Positions 10,858 through 18,481 of a DNA stretch of 41,727 bases are shown here, piece by piece. The notes beneath the pieces were generated by a model. The model was given only the letters and a program-made list of their open reading frames with translations. It searched no databases and was not told where the DNA came from. Source of the DNA: Bacillota bacterium (GTDB lineage: Bacteria; Bacillota; Sulfobacillia; Sulfobacillales; JAIMBI01); assembly GCA_021846565.1 (NCBI GenBank), contig JAJZWS010000026.1, positions 1 through 41,727 on the forward strand. Reading direction: 5' to 3'. Each line of letters opens with the position of its first letter. Position 1 is the stretch's first letter. A program made the translations under genes and the position numbers.

Positions 10858-10910
10858 GGCGGCGCGCCGTGGACATAGCCCTCGGTCCCCCCACATAAAG
10901 TTCCCCGGGG

Positions 10911-11177
10911 GTGTTGGAGGTGCGCTTTTCGGGTCTCGCGGGCAAGGAGATCATTAACTTGCGCGACGGCGAGCGGTTGGGCCACCTGGGCGACTGCGAC
11001 CTGGAAGTCGATCCCAGCGGATCGTTGCAGACGCTGGTCATGCCCGAGCGCCGCGGCGTAGGGCGTGGGCGCCGTCGGGTGAGCATTCCGTGGTCGGCGG
11101 TGCAGCGCATTGGGCCCGACGTTCTCATTGTGGATCTCGCACCCGCCGACCTGCCCAAAACCTGGCGCGGGGTGTGA
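10911..11177 (+). CDS. ymxH: YmxH/YlmC family PRC-barrel sporulation-associated protein
   Basis: This 88-residue single-domain PRC-barrel protein has the YlmC/YmxH pattern: FSGLAGKEIINLRDGERLGHLGDCDLEVD, then ISIPW-like VSIPWSAVQRIGPDVLIV. In B. subtilis ymxH lies between mlpA and the dipicolinate synthase genes. Here it keeps that relative order, but other genes have been inserted on both sides. The biochemical role of the family is unknown. The start is GTG 10911 (or TTG 10914), with only a weak ribosome-binding site. Confidence 0.85.
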   Translation: MLEVRFSGLAGKEIINLRDGERLGHLGDCDLEVDPSGSLQTLVMPERRGVGRGRRRVSIPWSAVQRIGPDVLIVDLAPADLPKTWRGV

Positions 11178-11217
11178 GACCCCGTGTAGGTCTCTGCCCA
11201 CTGCCACACACTACCCG

Positions 11218-11245
11218 GCGACCGCCCCCTCCGGGGGCCGGTCGC
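11218..11245 (+). terminator. Strong GC hairpin after ymxH
   Basis: GCGACCG (11218-11224) plus CCCCC (11225-11229) pair with GGGGG (11233-11237) and CGGTCGC (11239-11245), leaving a single bulged C and a 3-nt loop. No U-run follows, so it is either a poor intrinsic terminator or an mRNA-stabilising stem. It separates ymxH from the next gene by position. Confidence 0.4.
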
Positions 11246-11264
11246 AAACATCTCAAAAGGTGGG

Positions 11265-11594
11265 GTGCCTGTGTGGGTCATGGCGTTCTTTGACACCCGA
11301 CAGCGGCGGGACCAGGCGGCAGCGCGCCTGCCGGCCAGCATGGTGGACCAGGTGTATCGCGAGGACCCCGAGACGCTCCCCGATGGAGCGGACGGGCCCG
11401 GCGGCCTGACGGTGGCCGAGCTGCCGGTCGCGGGGCCCATCCCGCCTACGGAGCCGGTGACGGGGGCCAGCGCCCCGCGGGCGGACGCCCGGTATCAGCT
11501 GGCGGTCTCGACGCACCGCCCGGATGCCGTGTCGGGCTGGCTGGCCCAACATTACGCGCGGTGGGTGGAGCTGTCCGATGCCCCGCCTCGCTGA
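11265..11594 (+). CDS. Uncharacterised 109-residue protein upstream of the dapL-like gene
   Basis: I do not recognise this family. The start is GTG 11265 after AAAGGTGG (about 11255-11262), a plausible ribosome-binding site. The N-terminus reads PVWVMAFFDTRQRRDQAAARL, a beta strand followed by a helix, resembling small ferredoxin-fold stress proteins with a V-A-x-F-D/R start, but this is only an impression. The middle is Pro/Gly-rich, and a final YQLAVSTHRPDAVSGWLAQHYARWVEL segment could be a second strand-helix unit. Its last 17 nt overlap the aminotransferase gene, whose ribosome-binding site lies inside this frame. That suggests coupled translation and makes a real gene likely. Confidence 0.6.
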   Translation: MPVWVMAFFDTRQRRDQAAARLPASMVDQVYREDPETLPDGADGPGGLTVAELPVAGPIPPTEPVTGASAPRADARYQLAVSTHRPDAVSGWLAQHYARWVELSDAPPR

Positions 11595-12756
11595 CCGCAT
11601 GGTCCAGCTTACGCCCTACGTGTTTCAGTCCATTGGGTGGGAGATGGCGCAGAGGCGCGCGCGGGGTGAAGACGTGGTCGACTTGGGCATCAGCGATCCG
11701 GACCTGGCCCCGTCGCCGCGGGTGGTGGCCGCCCTGGCCGCGGCGGCCGCCCGCGCGACAAGCCACCGCTACCCCCCCTACCGCGGAGCCAGTGGGCTCC
11801 GGCAGGCGGTGGCGGCCTGGTATCGGCGGCACTTTGACGTCGTGCTGGACCCGGAGCGCGAAGTGTGGATCACGCTGGGGTCCAAAGAGGCCTTGGTGCA
11901 CCTGACCCTCGCACTGGTCAACCCAGGCGACGTCGTCCTGGTGCCGGATCCCGGCTATCCGTCTTATCGCATGGCGGGCGCCCTGTTTGGCGCCCGGACA
12001 GTGGACGTGCCGCTTTCACCGGCGCCGCACTTTCTCCCCGACCTGAGTCGGTTGGCGCCGGGGGACGCGGCGCAGGCCCGGGTCTGGTACGTCAACTATC
12101 CCAACAACCCCACCGGTGCGGTCGCCACGCCGGCTGCGATGCGAGACTGGGTGGCGTTCTGCCAACGCCACGACACGGTGCTGGTGAGCGATCTGGCGTA
12201 CGCCGAGCTGGTTTATGACGGACGCGCGGCCAGCGTCCTGGAGATACCCGGCGCGAAGCCCTGGGTGCTGGAAAGTCTCACGTGGTCCAAGGGCCATAGT
12301 TTGCAGGGATGGCGCGTGGGCGCGCTGGTGGGCAGCGCGGAGCTCATCCAGGCGGTTGGGCGCGTCGAAGCCAACGTGAATGCCGGCGTGTTTCTCGCGA
12401 TCCAGGATGCGGCGGCCGAGGCCCTCGCGCACGACCACCCCGAGACCCGGGCCCGCCGCTACCGTGCACGGCGCGACTTGGTCGTGTCGCGCCTGGCGGA
12501 CGCGGGCATTGCGATTCCGGTCCCGCCGGCGGCGGTGTACTGCTGGGTGCCGGTGCCCGGAGGGGATGGTGACGCCCTCGCCCGCACCGCGTTGGCCGCC
12601 GGGGTGGCCGTCGCGCCGGGGTCCGCGTTCGGGCCCGCCAGCCGCGGATATATCCGCCTCAGCCTTACCCACCCTGATGCCGTCCTGGCGCGTGGCCTGG
12701 ATCGGCTGGCCGCCGTCTGGGCCGATGCCCGGGAGCCGGCCACGCTCTCCACTTAA
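11578..12756 (+). CDS. dapL: Class I/II PLP aminotransferase, LL-diaminopimelate aminotransferase-like
   Basis: This 392-residue fold-type I aminotransferase has the PLP-binding Lys in LTWSKGHSLQGWRVG (K238), the NYPNNPTGAV segment, and the VPDPGYPSYRMAGALFG and GSKEALVHLTLALVNPGDVV stretches. These, with LGISDPDLAPSPRVV and SHRYPPYRG, resemble DapL enzymes, which convert tetrahydrodipicolinate directly to LL-diaminopimelate. The neighbouring dpaAB, asd, dapG and dapA genes make this substrate likely, but other aspartate/alanine-type aminotransferases share the motifs. ATG 11578 was chosen because it follows GGTGGAG by 7 nt; it overlaps the preceding gene by 17 nt. dapB is not in the window. 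Confidence 0.78.
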   Translation: MPRLADRMVQLTPYVFQSIGWEMAQRRARGEDVVDLGISDPDLAPSPRVVAALAAAAARATSHRYPPYRGASGLRQAVAAWYRRHFDVVLDPEREVWITLGSKEALVHLTLALVNPGDVVLVPDPGYPSYRMAGALFGARTVDVPLSPAPHFLPDLSRLAPGDAAQARVWYVNYPNNPTGAVATPAAMRDWVAFCQRHDTVLVSDLAYAELVYDGRAASVLEIPGAKPWVLESLTWSKGHSLQGWRVGALVGSAELIQAVGRVEANVNAGVFLAIQDAAAEALAHDHPETRARRYRARRDLVVSRLADAGIAIPVPPAAVYCWVPVPGGDGDALARTALAAGVAVAPGSAFGPASRGYIRLSLTHPDAVLARGLDRLAAVWADAREPATLST

Positions 12757-12792
12757 CCGCGGCGCCGACCGGCTTCGTCCTGCCTGCACCAC

Positions 12793-12836
12793 ACCTCCGA
12801 TCCATCCGTATAGTGAGCCGAGGTCGGATCGGAGGT
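12793..12836 (+). promoter_or_regulatory. Perfect 11-bp inverted repeat covering the dpaA ribosome-binding site
   Basis: ACCTCCGATCC (12793-12803) and GGATCGGAGGT (12826-12836) are exact inverse complements around a 22-nt loop. The right arm contains GGAGGT, the dpaA Shine-Dalgarno sequence, 4 nt from ATG 12841. In RNA the stem would hide the ribosome-binding site. The loop also contains TATAGT (12809-12814), a possible -10. If transcription began there, the left arm would be missing from the transcript and the repeat would act as a DNA operator instead. Confidence 0.6.
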
Positions 12837-12840
12837 CGGG

Positions 12841-13731
12841 ATGACCACATACGCTTCAGAACACAGGCCCCCCATCCTGGTGGTGGGCGGGGATCGGCGC
12901 GAGGAAGCTCTCGTGTTGCGGTGGCGGCAGCGCGGCGGGCTGGCCCAGGCGTTTGGGCACACCCCCGCCCAGACGGGTCTCCCCCCGGCCGCGCTGCTTC
13001 ACGGTGCCTTGGTGGTGGCCCCGCCTTCAGGCATTTCGTCCGAGGGACACGTGCGCGCGGCCGCGGGCACTCTGGTGCTCCCGGCGCAGCGTCTCGCCAG
13101 CACCCTGGGGGTGATGGCCGGCGCCGTGGCCTCCGAGTGGGCCCGGCAGCTGGCGGTTCCCTGGGCGGCGTATCGCGAGCGTCCCACTTTTGCTTGGCCC
13201 AACGCCATTCCGACCGCCGAGGGGGCCTTGGCGTGGGCGCTCGGGTCCGGGGACACCACGGTCGCGGGGTCGCACCTGGTGGTCGCCGGCCTGGGCCGCG
13301 TCGGCACTGCCCTGGCCGTACGGGCCCAGGCCCTGGGGGCGGAGGTGGTGGTGGTGGATCGGGATCCGGCAGCCCGCGGGCGGGCCCGGGCTCTAGGGCT
13401 GGAGGCGGTACCCTTCGGCCCGGGCATGCTGGCGGGGGTTGATTGGCTGTTCAACACCGTACCCGTTCCCGTCTTTGGTGTGGAGGACGTTCTCCACCTG
13501 CCCCCCCGAGCGCACGTGTTGGACCTGGCGTCCCTGCCCGGTGGGTTTCAGGCGGGGGTGGCGGAGGCACTCGGAACCCGCCTCGTGGTGGACCGTGCGG
13601 TGCCCGGGCGCGTCGCGCCGAAGACCGCCGCGGAGGTGTTGGAGCGCTGTGTGGTCGAAATTTGGCGGCAGTGGCATGAGGCAGCCGGCCCCCCGAGGTG
13701 GGGTGGGCCGAGGGAGGGAGAGGCGCCGTGA
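12841..13731 (+). CDS. dpaA: Dipicolinate synthase subunit A
   Basis: DpaA with DpaB oxidises a dihydrodipicolinate-pathway intermediate to dipicolinic acid in the mother cell; Ca-dipicolinate then fills the spore core. This 296-residue protein has a C-terminal NAD(P)-binding Rossmann domain (VVAGLGRVGTALAVRAQALGAEVVVVDRD, about residues 140-170). It also has the DpaA-specific NAIPTAEGALAWAL helix and the DLASLPGGFQ...PGRVAPKTAAEVL stretch. It is also called SpoVFA. The 3' end overlaps dpaB (GTGA). Expression would be expected late in the mother cell, and the inverted repeat at its ribosome-binding site may add control. Its presence marks the organism as a true endospore former. Confidence 0.95.
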   Translation: MTTYASEHRPPILVVGGDRREEALVLRWRQRGGLAQAFGHTPAQTGLPPAALLHGALVVAPPSGISSEGHVRAAAGTLVLPAQRLASTLGVMAGAVASEWARQLAVPWAAYRERPTFAWPNAIPTAEGALAWALGSGDTTVAGSHLVVAGLGRVGTALAVRAQALGAEVVVVDRDPAARGRARALGLEAVPFGPGMLAGVDWLFNTVPVPVFGVEDVLHLPPRAHVLDLASLPGGFQAGVAEALGTRLVVDRAVPGRVAPKTAAEVLERCVVEIWRQWHEAAGPPRWGGPREGEAP

Positions 13732-14318
13732 GCTTACACAACGTGCGGGTGGGCGTGGCGGTCGGCGGTTCGCATTGCAACATGGACCGAGCAGTCGATA
13801 CAATGAAGCGGCTTCGGGCGGCGGGAGCGGTGCTGACCCCGGTCATGTCCAGGGCGCTGTTGCGAGATGCGACCCGCTTCGGCAGCCCCGACGACTGGTG
13901 GGGACGCGTGGCGGAAGCCGCCGGGCAGGAGCCGCTGACGACGATTCCCGAGGTGGAGCCGAGCGGACCCCAGTATTGGTTTGACGTCATGTTGGTGATG
14001 CCGTGCACCGGCAATACCTTGGCCAAGGTGGCCAATGCCATCAACGACAGCCCCACCACCATGGCGGTCAAGGCCCAGTTGCGCAACACGCGGCCCGTCG
14101 TCATGGCTATCACCACCAATGACGCGTTGGGTATGAACGCCATGAACCTGGGCCGGCTGCTGGCGTGCCGAGGCATTTACTTTGTCCCGTTCGGGCAGGA
14201 CAATCCGACCGAGAAGCCGCGCTCGGTGGATGCGCATCTGGAGCTGACGGAAGAAACCATTGCGGCGGCGCTGCGCGGCGAGCAGCTCCAGCCCCTGATT
14301 CGAGAGTGGAGGCGGTAG
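13728..14318 (+). CDS. dpaB: Dipicolinate synthase subunit B
   Basis: DpaB (SpoVFB) is a flavoprotein-fold partner of DpaA. The 196 residues include VRVGVAVGGSHCNMDRAVDTMKRL (N-terminal nucleotide-binding strand-loop-helix), DVMLVMPCTGNTLAKVANAINDSPTTMAVKAQLRN and ITTNDALGMNAMNLGRLL, all diagnostic for the flavoprotein-like family. GTG 13728 overlaps the dpaA stop and follows GGGAGGGAG by about 8 nt. A longer in-frame extension to 13698 lies within dpaA and is not needed. The pair is followed directly by asd, dapG and dapA, the same order as in B. subtilis. Confidence 0.95.
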   Translation: MSLHNVRVGVAVGGSHCNMDRAVDTMKRLRAAGAVLTPVMSRALLRDATRFGSPDDWWGRVAEAAGQEPLTTIPEVEPSGPQYWFDVMLVMPCTGNTLAKVANAINDSPTTMAVKAQLRNTRPVVMAITTNDALGMNAMNLGRLLACRGIYFVPFGQDNPTEKPRSVDAHLELTEETIAAALRGEQLQPLIREWRR

Positions 14319-14321
14319 CAG

Positions 14322-15359
14322 GTGGTGGGGGCGGGACTGGTGGACAGGGGCCCGATTGCGGTGGTGGGCGCCACGGGTCTTGTGGGGGAGATGCTGCTGG
14401 ATCTGCTGGCGGCGGTCGGCGTGCCGCGGGCGGCGGTGATGGCCTTGGCCACAGAGCAGAGCGTGGGACGGACGGTGCCGTATGGGAGAGAGACCCTCTC
14501 GGTGCGTGCATTGGACGAGGAGACCCTGGGCGGGGCCGCCGTCGCCTTTCTGGCGACGCCCAACCCGGTGTCGGCCCGGTGGGGACCGTGGGCGGCCGCG
14601 CGGGGCACGTTCGTGATCGATAAGTCGAGCCACTGGCGCCTGGACCCCGCCGTCCCCCTGGTGGTGCCCGAGGTCAACGCGCACGTGCTAACCCCGGCGG
14701 TGCGTCTCGTGGCCACACCCAACTGCTCCACGATTCCCCTCGCGATGGTGTTGGACGTGGTGCGGCGCCACCGCGGATTGGTTCGCGTGCTGGTCTCCAC
14801 GTATCAAGCCGTGTCGGGGAGCGGACGCGGCGCCGTCGAGGAATTGGCTGCACAGGAGCGGGCTCGGGTCGAGCGGGCAGCGGAGCCGGCGCCCCGGGTG
14901 TACCGTGCCCCGATCGCGGGCAATGTGCTGCCCGAGTGCGATGCCCCGGGGGCCGACGGCTTTACCGGGGAGGAATGGAAATTGATGCGGGAAACACAAA
15001 AACTTTTAGAGAGCGCGGTGCCGGTGGTGGCCACGGCCGTGCGGGTCCCGGTCGCGGTCGGCCACTCCGAGTCGGTGGCCATTCAATGCACGAGCGCGGT
15101 GACGGCCGACGACGTGCGGGAGTGGCTGGGCGCTGCGCCCGGCATTCGTCTCGCGGACGACCCCGACCGGGGGATTTGGCCCACGCCCCGGCAGGCGGCG
15201 GGCACGGACGATGTCTGGGTGGGGCGCATTCGGTCGGATCCCTACGCCGATGACACCGTCCACTTGTTTTTGTCCTGCGACAATCTGCGCAAGGGAGCCG
15301 CGTTGAACGGCCTTCACATCCTGCAGGCAGCCATCGGGCGGGGGGCGATATCGGCGTGA
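14322..15359 (+). CDS. asd: Aspartate-semialdehyde dehydrogenase
   Basis: Asd reduces aspartyl phosphate to aspartate semialdehyde with NADPH, the branch to lysine, diaminopimelate, threonine and methionine. In 345 residues it shows the NADP loop VVGATGLVGEMLL, the active-site Cys in ATPNCSTIP (C135), STYQAVSGSGRGAVEEL, GNVLPECD and the later His/Arg region RVPVAVGHSESVAI. GTG 14322 follows the dpaB stop by 3 nt, with GTGGAGG about 10 nt upstream. The stop overlaps the dapG start (GTGA). The initial eight residues (VGAGLVDR) may be extra relative to homologs. Confidence 0.96.
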   Translation: MVGAGLVDRGPIAVVGATGLVGEMLLDLLAAVGVPRAAVMALATEQSVGRTVPYGRETLSVRALDEETLGGAAVAFLATPNPVSARWGPWAAARGTFVIDKSSHWRLDPAVPLVVPEVNAHVLTPAVRLVATPNCSTIPLAMVLDVVRRHRGLVRVLVSTYQAVSGSGRGAVEELAAQERARVERAAEPAPRVYRAPIAGNVLPECDAPGADGFTGEEWKLMRETQKLLESAVPVVATAVRVPVAVGHSESVAIQCTSAVTADDVREWLGAAPGIRLADDPDRGIWPTPRQAAGTDDVWVGRIRSDPYADDTVHLFLSCDNLRKGAALNGLHILQAAIGRGAISA

Positions 15360-16564
15360 AGGTGATTGTGCAGAAGTTTGGCGGGACGTCGGTGCAGAGC
15401 GAGCGTCACCGCGAGCGCGTTGTGGAGCTGGTGGAGCGCGCCCGGGCCGAGGGCTATCGGCCAGTGGTGGTGGTGTCGGCCATGGGACGTCAAGGGGCGC
15501 CGTATGCGACCGACACCCTCCTGTCGCTGGTGGACGCTGCCGCTCTCGAGCCGGAGCATTTGGACCTGCTCTTGGGGTGCGGCGAGGTGATTGCCGCCGC
15601 GGTGGTGGCGTCCTGCCTGGTTCGGCGAGGTATTGCGGCGGTGCCGCTGACCGGCGGGGCGGCCGGCATTGTGACGGACGGGGCCCACGGCAGCGCCCGC
15701 ATCCTGGAGGTGGACCCCACGCCAGTCGAGGCGCTGCTGGCTGGGGAGCGCGTGCCCGTCGTGGCCGGATTTCAGGGGCGCACGCGCGAGGGCAAGCTCA
15801 CCACGCTGGGGCGCGGGGGATCGGATACCACGGCCACAGCGCTGGGGGCGGCCTTAAAGGCCGAGGTGGTGGACATCTTCACCGATGTCGAGGGCCTGAT
15901 GACGGCTGACCCGCGCATTGTGTCGGACGCTCGCCGCGTCCCGGCCGCCGACTACGACGAGGTGCTGCAGATGGCGACGCTGGGCGCACGGGTCGTGCAC
16001 CCGCGCGCCGTCGAGATTGCGCGGCAGTTTTCCGTGCCGCTGCGCATCCGTAGCGCGTTCTCCGATACGGACGGCACCATGGTGGGGGCGGCGCCCCGCA
16101 CGCTGGACTCGTGGGCACACCGAGAGCCATCCAGCGCCGTGACCGGGGTGACCGCGCTGTCCGGCCTGGCGCAGTGTTCCGTGGAAACGCCCGCCGGAGA
16201 GGCCAACTGGGCGTGGCGGCTGTTCCAGGCACTGGCCGAGGCGGGCATCTCGGTGGACCTGATCAACGTGTTTCCGGAGCGCGCGTATTTTTGCATTCCC
16301 GGGGAGCACAGCGCTCGCGCCCGCGAGGTGGCGCGCACCCAGCAGCTCGTGTGCGCCATTCACGGCGATCGGGCCAAGGTGTCGGTGGTCGGGTCGGCCA
16401 TTCACGGGCTGCCCGGCGTGATGGCCCAGGTGCTGTCCGCTCTATCGGATGCCGGCATCGAGGTGCTCCAAACGGCCGACAGTCACTCGACGATTTCGTG
16501 CCTGGTGGAGCGGGCAGCGATGGAGCCGGCCGTGCGCTGTCTGCATCAGAGCTTTGGCTTGTAG
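15356..16564 (+). CDS. dapG: Aspartate kinase (single-function, ACT-regulated)
   Basis: This enzyme phosphorylates aspartate, the first step of the aspartate family. It has 402 residues. Catalytic motifs are KFGGTSV at the N-terminus, GRGGSDTTATALGAALKA and the FTDVEGLMTADPRIV loop. The C-terminal third has two ACT domains: around TGVTALSGLAQCSVETP and around AKVSVVGSAIHGLPGVMAQVLSALSDAGIEVLQTADSHSTISCLV. The second is the typical ligand-binding site. In B. subtilis the kinase at this position (DapG) is inhibited by diaminopimelate; the same is likely here but not provable from sequence. The GTG start overlaps asd. Confidence 0.95.
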   Translation: MKVIVQKFGGTSVQSERHRERVVELVERARAEGYRPVVVVSAMGRQGAPYATDTLLSLVDAAALEPEHLDLLLGCGEVIAAAVVASCLVRRGIAAVPLTGGAAGIVTDGAHGSARILEVDPTPVEALLAGERVPVVAGFQGRTREGKLTTLGRGGSDTTATALGAALKAEVVDIFTDVEGLMTADPRIVSDARRVPAADYDEVLQMATLGARVVHPRAVEIARQFSVPLRIRSAFSDTDGTMVGAAPRTLDSWAHREPSSAVTGVTALSGLAQCSVETPAGEANWAWRLFQALAEAGISVDLINVFPERAYFCIPGEHSARAREVARTQQLVCAIHGDRAKVSVVGSAIHGLPGVMAQVLSALSDAGIEVLQTADSHSTISCLVERAAMEPAVRCLHQSFGL

Positions 16565-16587
16565 CGCCACGGAGGGGAGGTACCGTG

Positions 16588-17487
16588 ATGGCAGCGGCCG
16601 GCGGGCGGGACCTGGCGAGCGTGGCGGTGTTCACGGCCATGGTCACGCCGTTTTTGGCGGACGGAACGTTGGATGCGGAGGGGGTCGGCCACCTCGCAGC
16701 GTGGCTCGCCCAGCATGGATCGGAGGCGCTGGTGCTGGGGGGCACGACCGGTGAGGGCCCGACGCTCTCGGTGGACGAACGCCACCGCCTGTTCGACGCC
16801 GCTCGGGCCGCCGTCCCGCAGTTGCCCCTCTTCGTATCCACGGGTCACAACAGCACAGCCACCACGATCGAGTGGACCCAGGCGGCGGAAGCCTGGGGCG
16901 CCGACGGGGCGATGGTGGTGACGCCCTACTACAACAAACCACCCCAGGCGGGGTTGACGGCGCACTTTGGCGCGGTGGCCGCTGCCACCCGTCTTCCCCT
17001 CATGCTGTACAACGTCCCAAGCCGCACCGGGGTGCACCTGGCGGTGGAGACCACTCTCGGGCTCATGGCGCGGCACCAGAACGTGTGGGCCGTCAAAGAA
17101 GCGTCTGGGGCAGTGCAGCATGCGGCCGATCTAGCAGCCCGCCTGCCCGCGGGGCGCCGGGTGTTTACGGGCGAGGACGCGCTCCTGCTGCCGTCCCTCC
17201 AGGCAGGGGTCCACGGGATCGTCAGCGTGGCCAGCCACGTGGCGGGGCCCGAGATACAGTCTCTCATTGCGTATGTCGCCGCAGGGCGGCTGACCGCCGC
17301 CGCGGAGGTGGCGGACCGCCTCGCCCCCGTAATTGCCGTCCTGTTTTCGGTCTCGAACCCCATCCCGGTCAAGGGACTCCTGAACCGCCGCGGCCTGCCC
17401 GCTGGCCCGCCCCGGTTGCCGCTCGTGCCGGCATCGGATGCCGAGTTGGCGGAGTGGGGCCGCGTGCTGGCGGCGGCCGGCCTATGA
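16588..17487 (+). CDS. dapA: 4-hydroxy-tetrahydrodipicolinate synthase
   Basis: DapA condenses pyruvate and aspartate semialdehyde, the committed step toward diaminopimelate and dipicolinate. It is a TIM-barrel Schiff-base lyase of 299 residues. GGTTGEGPTLS, the catalytic Tyr in LYNVPSRTG (Y141) and the Schiff-base Lys in AVKEASG (K170) are intact, as is GIVSVASHVAG. ATG 16588 follows GGAGGGGAGG by 7 nt; GTG 16585 immediately before it is a weaker alternative. It closes the asd-dapG-dapA operon. Downstream DNA is decayed. Confidence 0.96.
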   Translation: MAAAGGRDLASVAVFTAMVTPFLADGTLDAEGVGHLAAWLAQHGSEALVLGGTTGEGPTLSVDERHRLFDAARAAVPQLPLFVSTGHNSTATTIEWTQAAEAWGADGAMVVTPYYNKPPQAGLTAHFGAVAAATRLPLMLYNVPSRTGVHLAVETTLGLMARHQNVWAVKEASGAVQHAADLAARLPAGRRVFTGEDALLLPSLQAGVHGIVSVASHVAGPEIQSLIAYVAAGRLTAAAEVADRLAPVIAVLFSVSNPIPVKGLLNRRGLPAGPPRLPLVPASDAELAEWGRVLAAAGL

Positions 17488-17633
17488 TGCCGAGGTTTCC
17501 TCCCAACGAAAGCGCACCGTCACGGGGTGGCCCGTGCGAAGCGGCTGGGCGCTTTGTGCTGGGGTCATCCAGATGAGGCGGCCTAATGATGCCCCCCGAG
17601 ACGCGGACGGGGGCGACGTCGGCTAGCGAGAGG

Positions 17634-18400
17634 TGCGGGTTCCGCGCCCGCTGGCCGGCGCCCTGGTGTGCCTCGGGTCCTGGGTCGTGCCCGAAGACGG
17701 ACCGGGACGGTCCGAGGTGCTGCCGGACGCCTCCACGGACGTGCTGGTGGTGAACGGCGAGGAGCAGTGGGTGGTAGGGCCCGCGACCAGCCCGTGATGG
17801 CGGAGTACCCGGCGGGCACGGTCACTGTGGGCGCCCGGTTTCGGCCCAGACACGCCACTTAGGGGGCTGCTGGTGCCCGCCAAGGCAATCCTGAACACCA
17901 ACCGGCCCTTGCGCGACGTGTGGGGTAGCATGGCTCTGACGATCCAGGATGCGGTTGCGGCCGCCCCTTCCGCCGGCGCTAAACGCACGGCCCTGGCGCC
18001 CGGGCTGCTGGGTCGGCTGGCAGCGGCGGCCGGTCCCGACGTGTCGCTGATGCCGCCGTCCGTTGGATTCCGGCCCACCCCGCAAGCTCCCTGGAAGACC
18101 TGGCGCGGCGGCTGGCTGTGAGCGATCGGCCGCTGGGGCGCCGGGTGACGGGCGCGGTCGGGTATAGGCCCAAGACGTTGCAACGCATCCTGCGTCTGCA
18201 GCGACTTCTGCTCATGCAGCGCACCAATGCCGATGCCGCACCGCTCACGCTGGCGGCTCTAGCCATGACCTGTGGCTACGCTGACCAAGCACACCTGGCG
18301 TCAACTCGCCGACCCGACCCCCTCGGCGCTGCGGCGAACGTCCCAGGGCACGCTTGGCCTGCCCGATTTGTACAAGACAGGGACGTTCGTCGGGGACTAG
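17634..18400 (+). pseudogene. Degraded AraC-type transcriptional regulator
   Basis: Pieces of one protein appear in successive frames. First comes a DUF6597-like sensor start (VPRPLAGALVCLGSWVVPEDG... DASTDVLVVNGEEQWVVG). Then AGTVTVGARFRPRHAT appears in another frame, and VPAKAILNTNRPLRDVWG in a third. The AraC DNA-binding region GYRPKTLQRILRLQRLLLMQR with ALAMTCGYADQAHLA follows, and ADPTPSALRR near the end sits in yet another frame. At least four frame changes are needed, so the gene is dead. The assignment to DUF6597/AraC regulators is from remembered motif similarity. Nothing recognisable lies between dapA and this remnant (17488-17633). Confidence 0.75.
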
Positions 18401-18481
18401 CGTAGGGCGGGCGCTGGGTACAGCGCGGATGCGCCGTCTGAGGCCGGACCGATGACAAGCGGAGTGAAAGGACGGGAGCGC

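Noticed and set aside
10860-10905. CATAGCCC and CATAAAGTT upstream of ymxH as mother-cell promoters
   Set aside because: Neither has an AC at the right spacing (about 19 nt instead of 16-17), and the 9-mer block seen before yhbH and prkA is absent.
14319-16587. Lysine riboswitch or T-box leader for the asd-dapG-dapA operon
   Set aside because: Gene ends and starts touch or overlap by 3-4 nt, or are 23 nt apart before dapA, so there is no room for a leader. None was seen upstream of dpaA either.
17488-17633. A 27-codon minus-strand frame that reads like a protein C-terminus
   Set aside because: It is too short and shows no family match. It is left as unassigned sequence.
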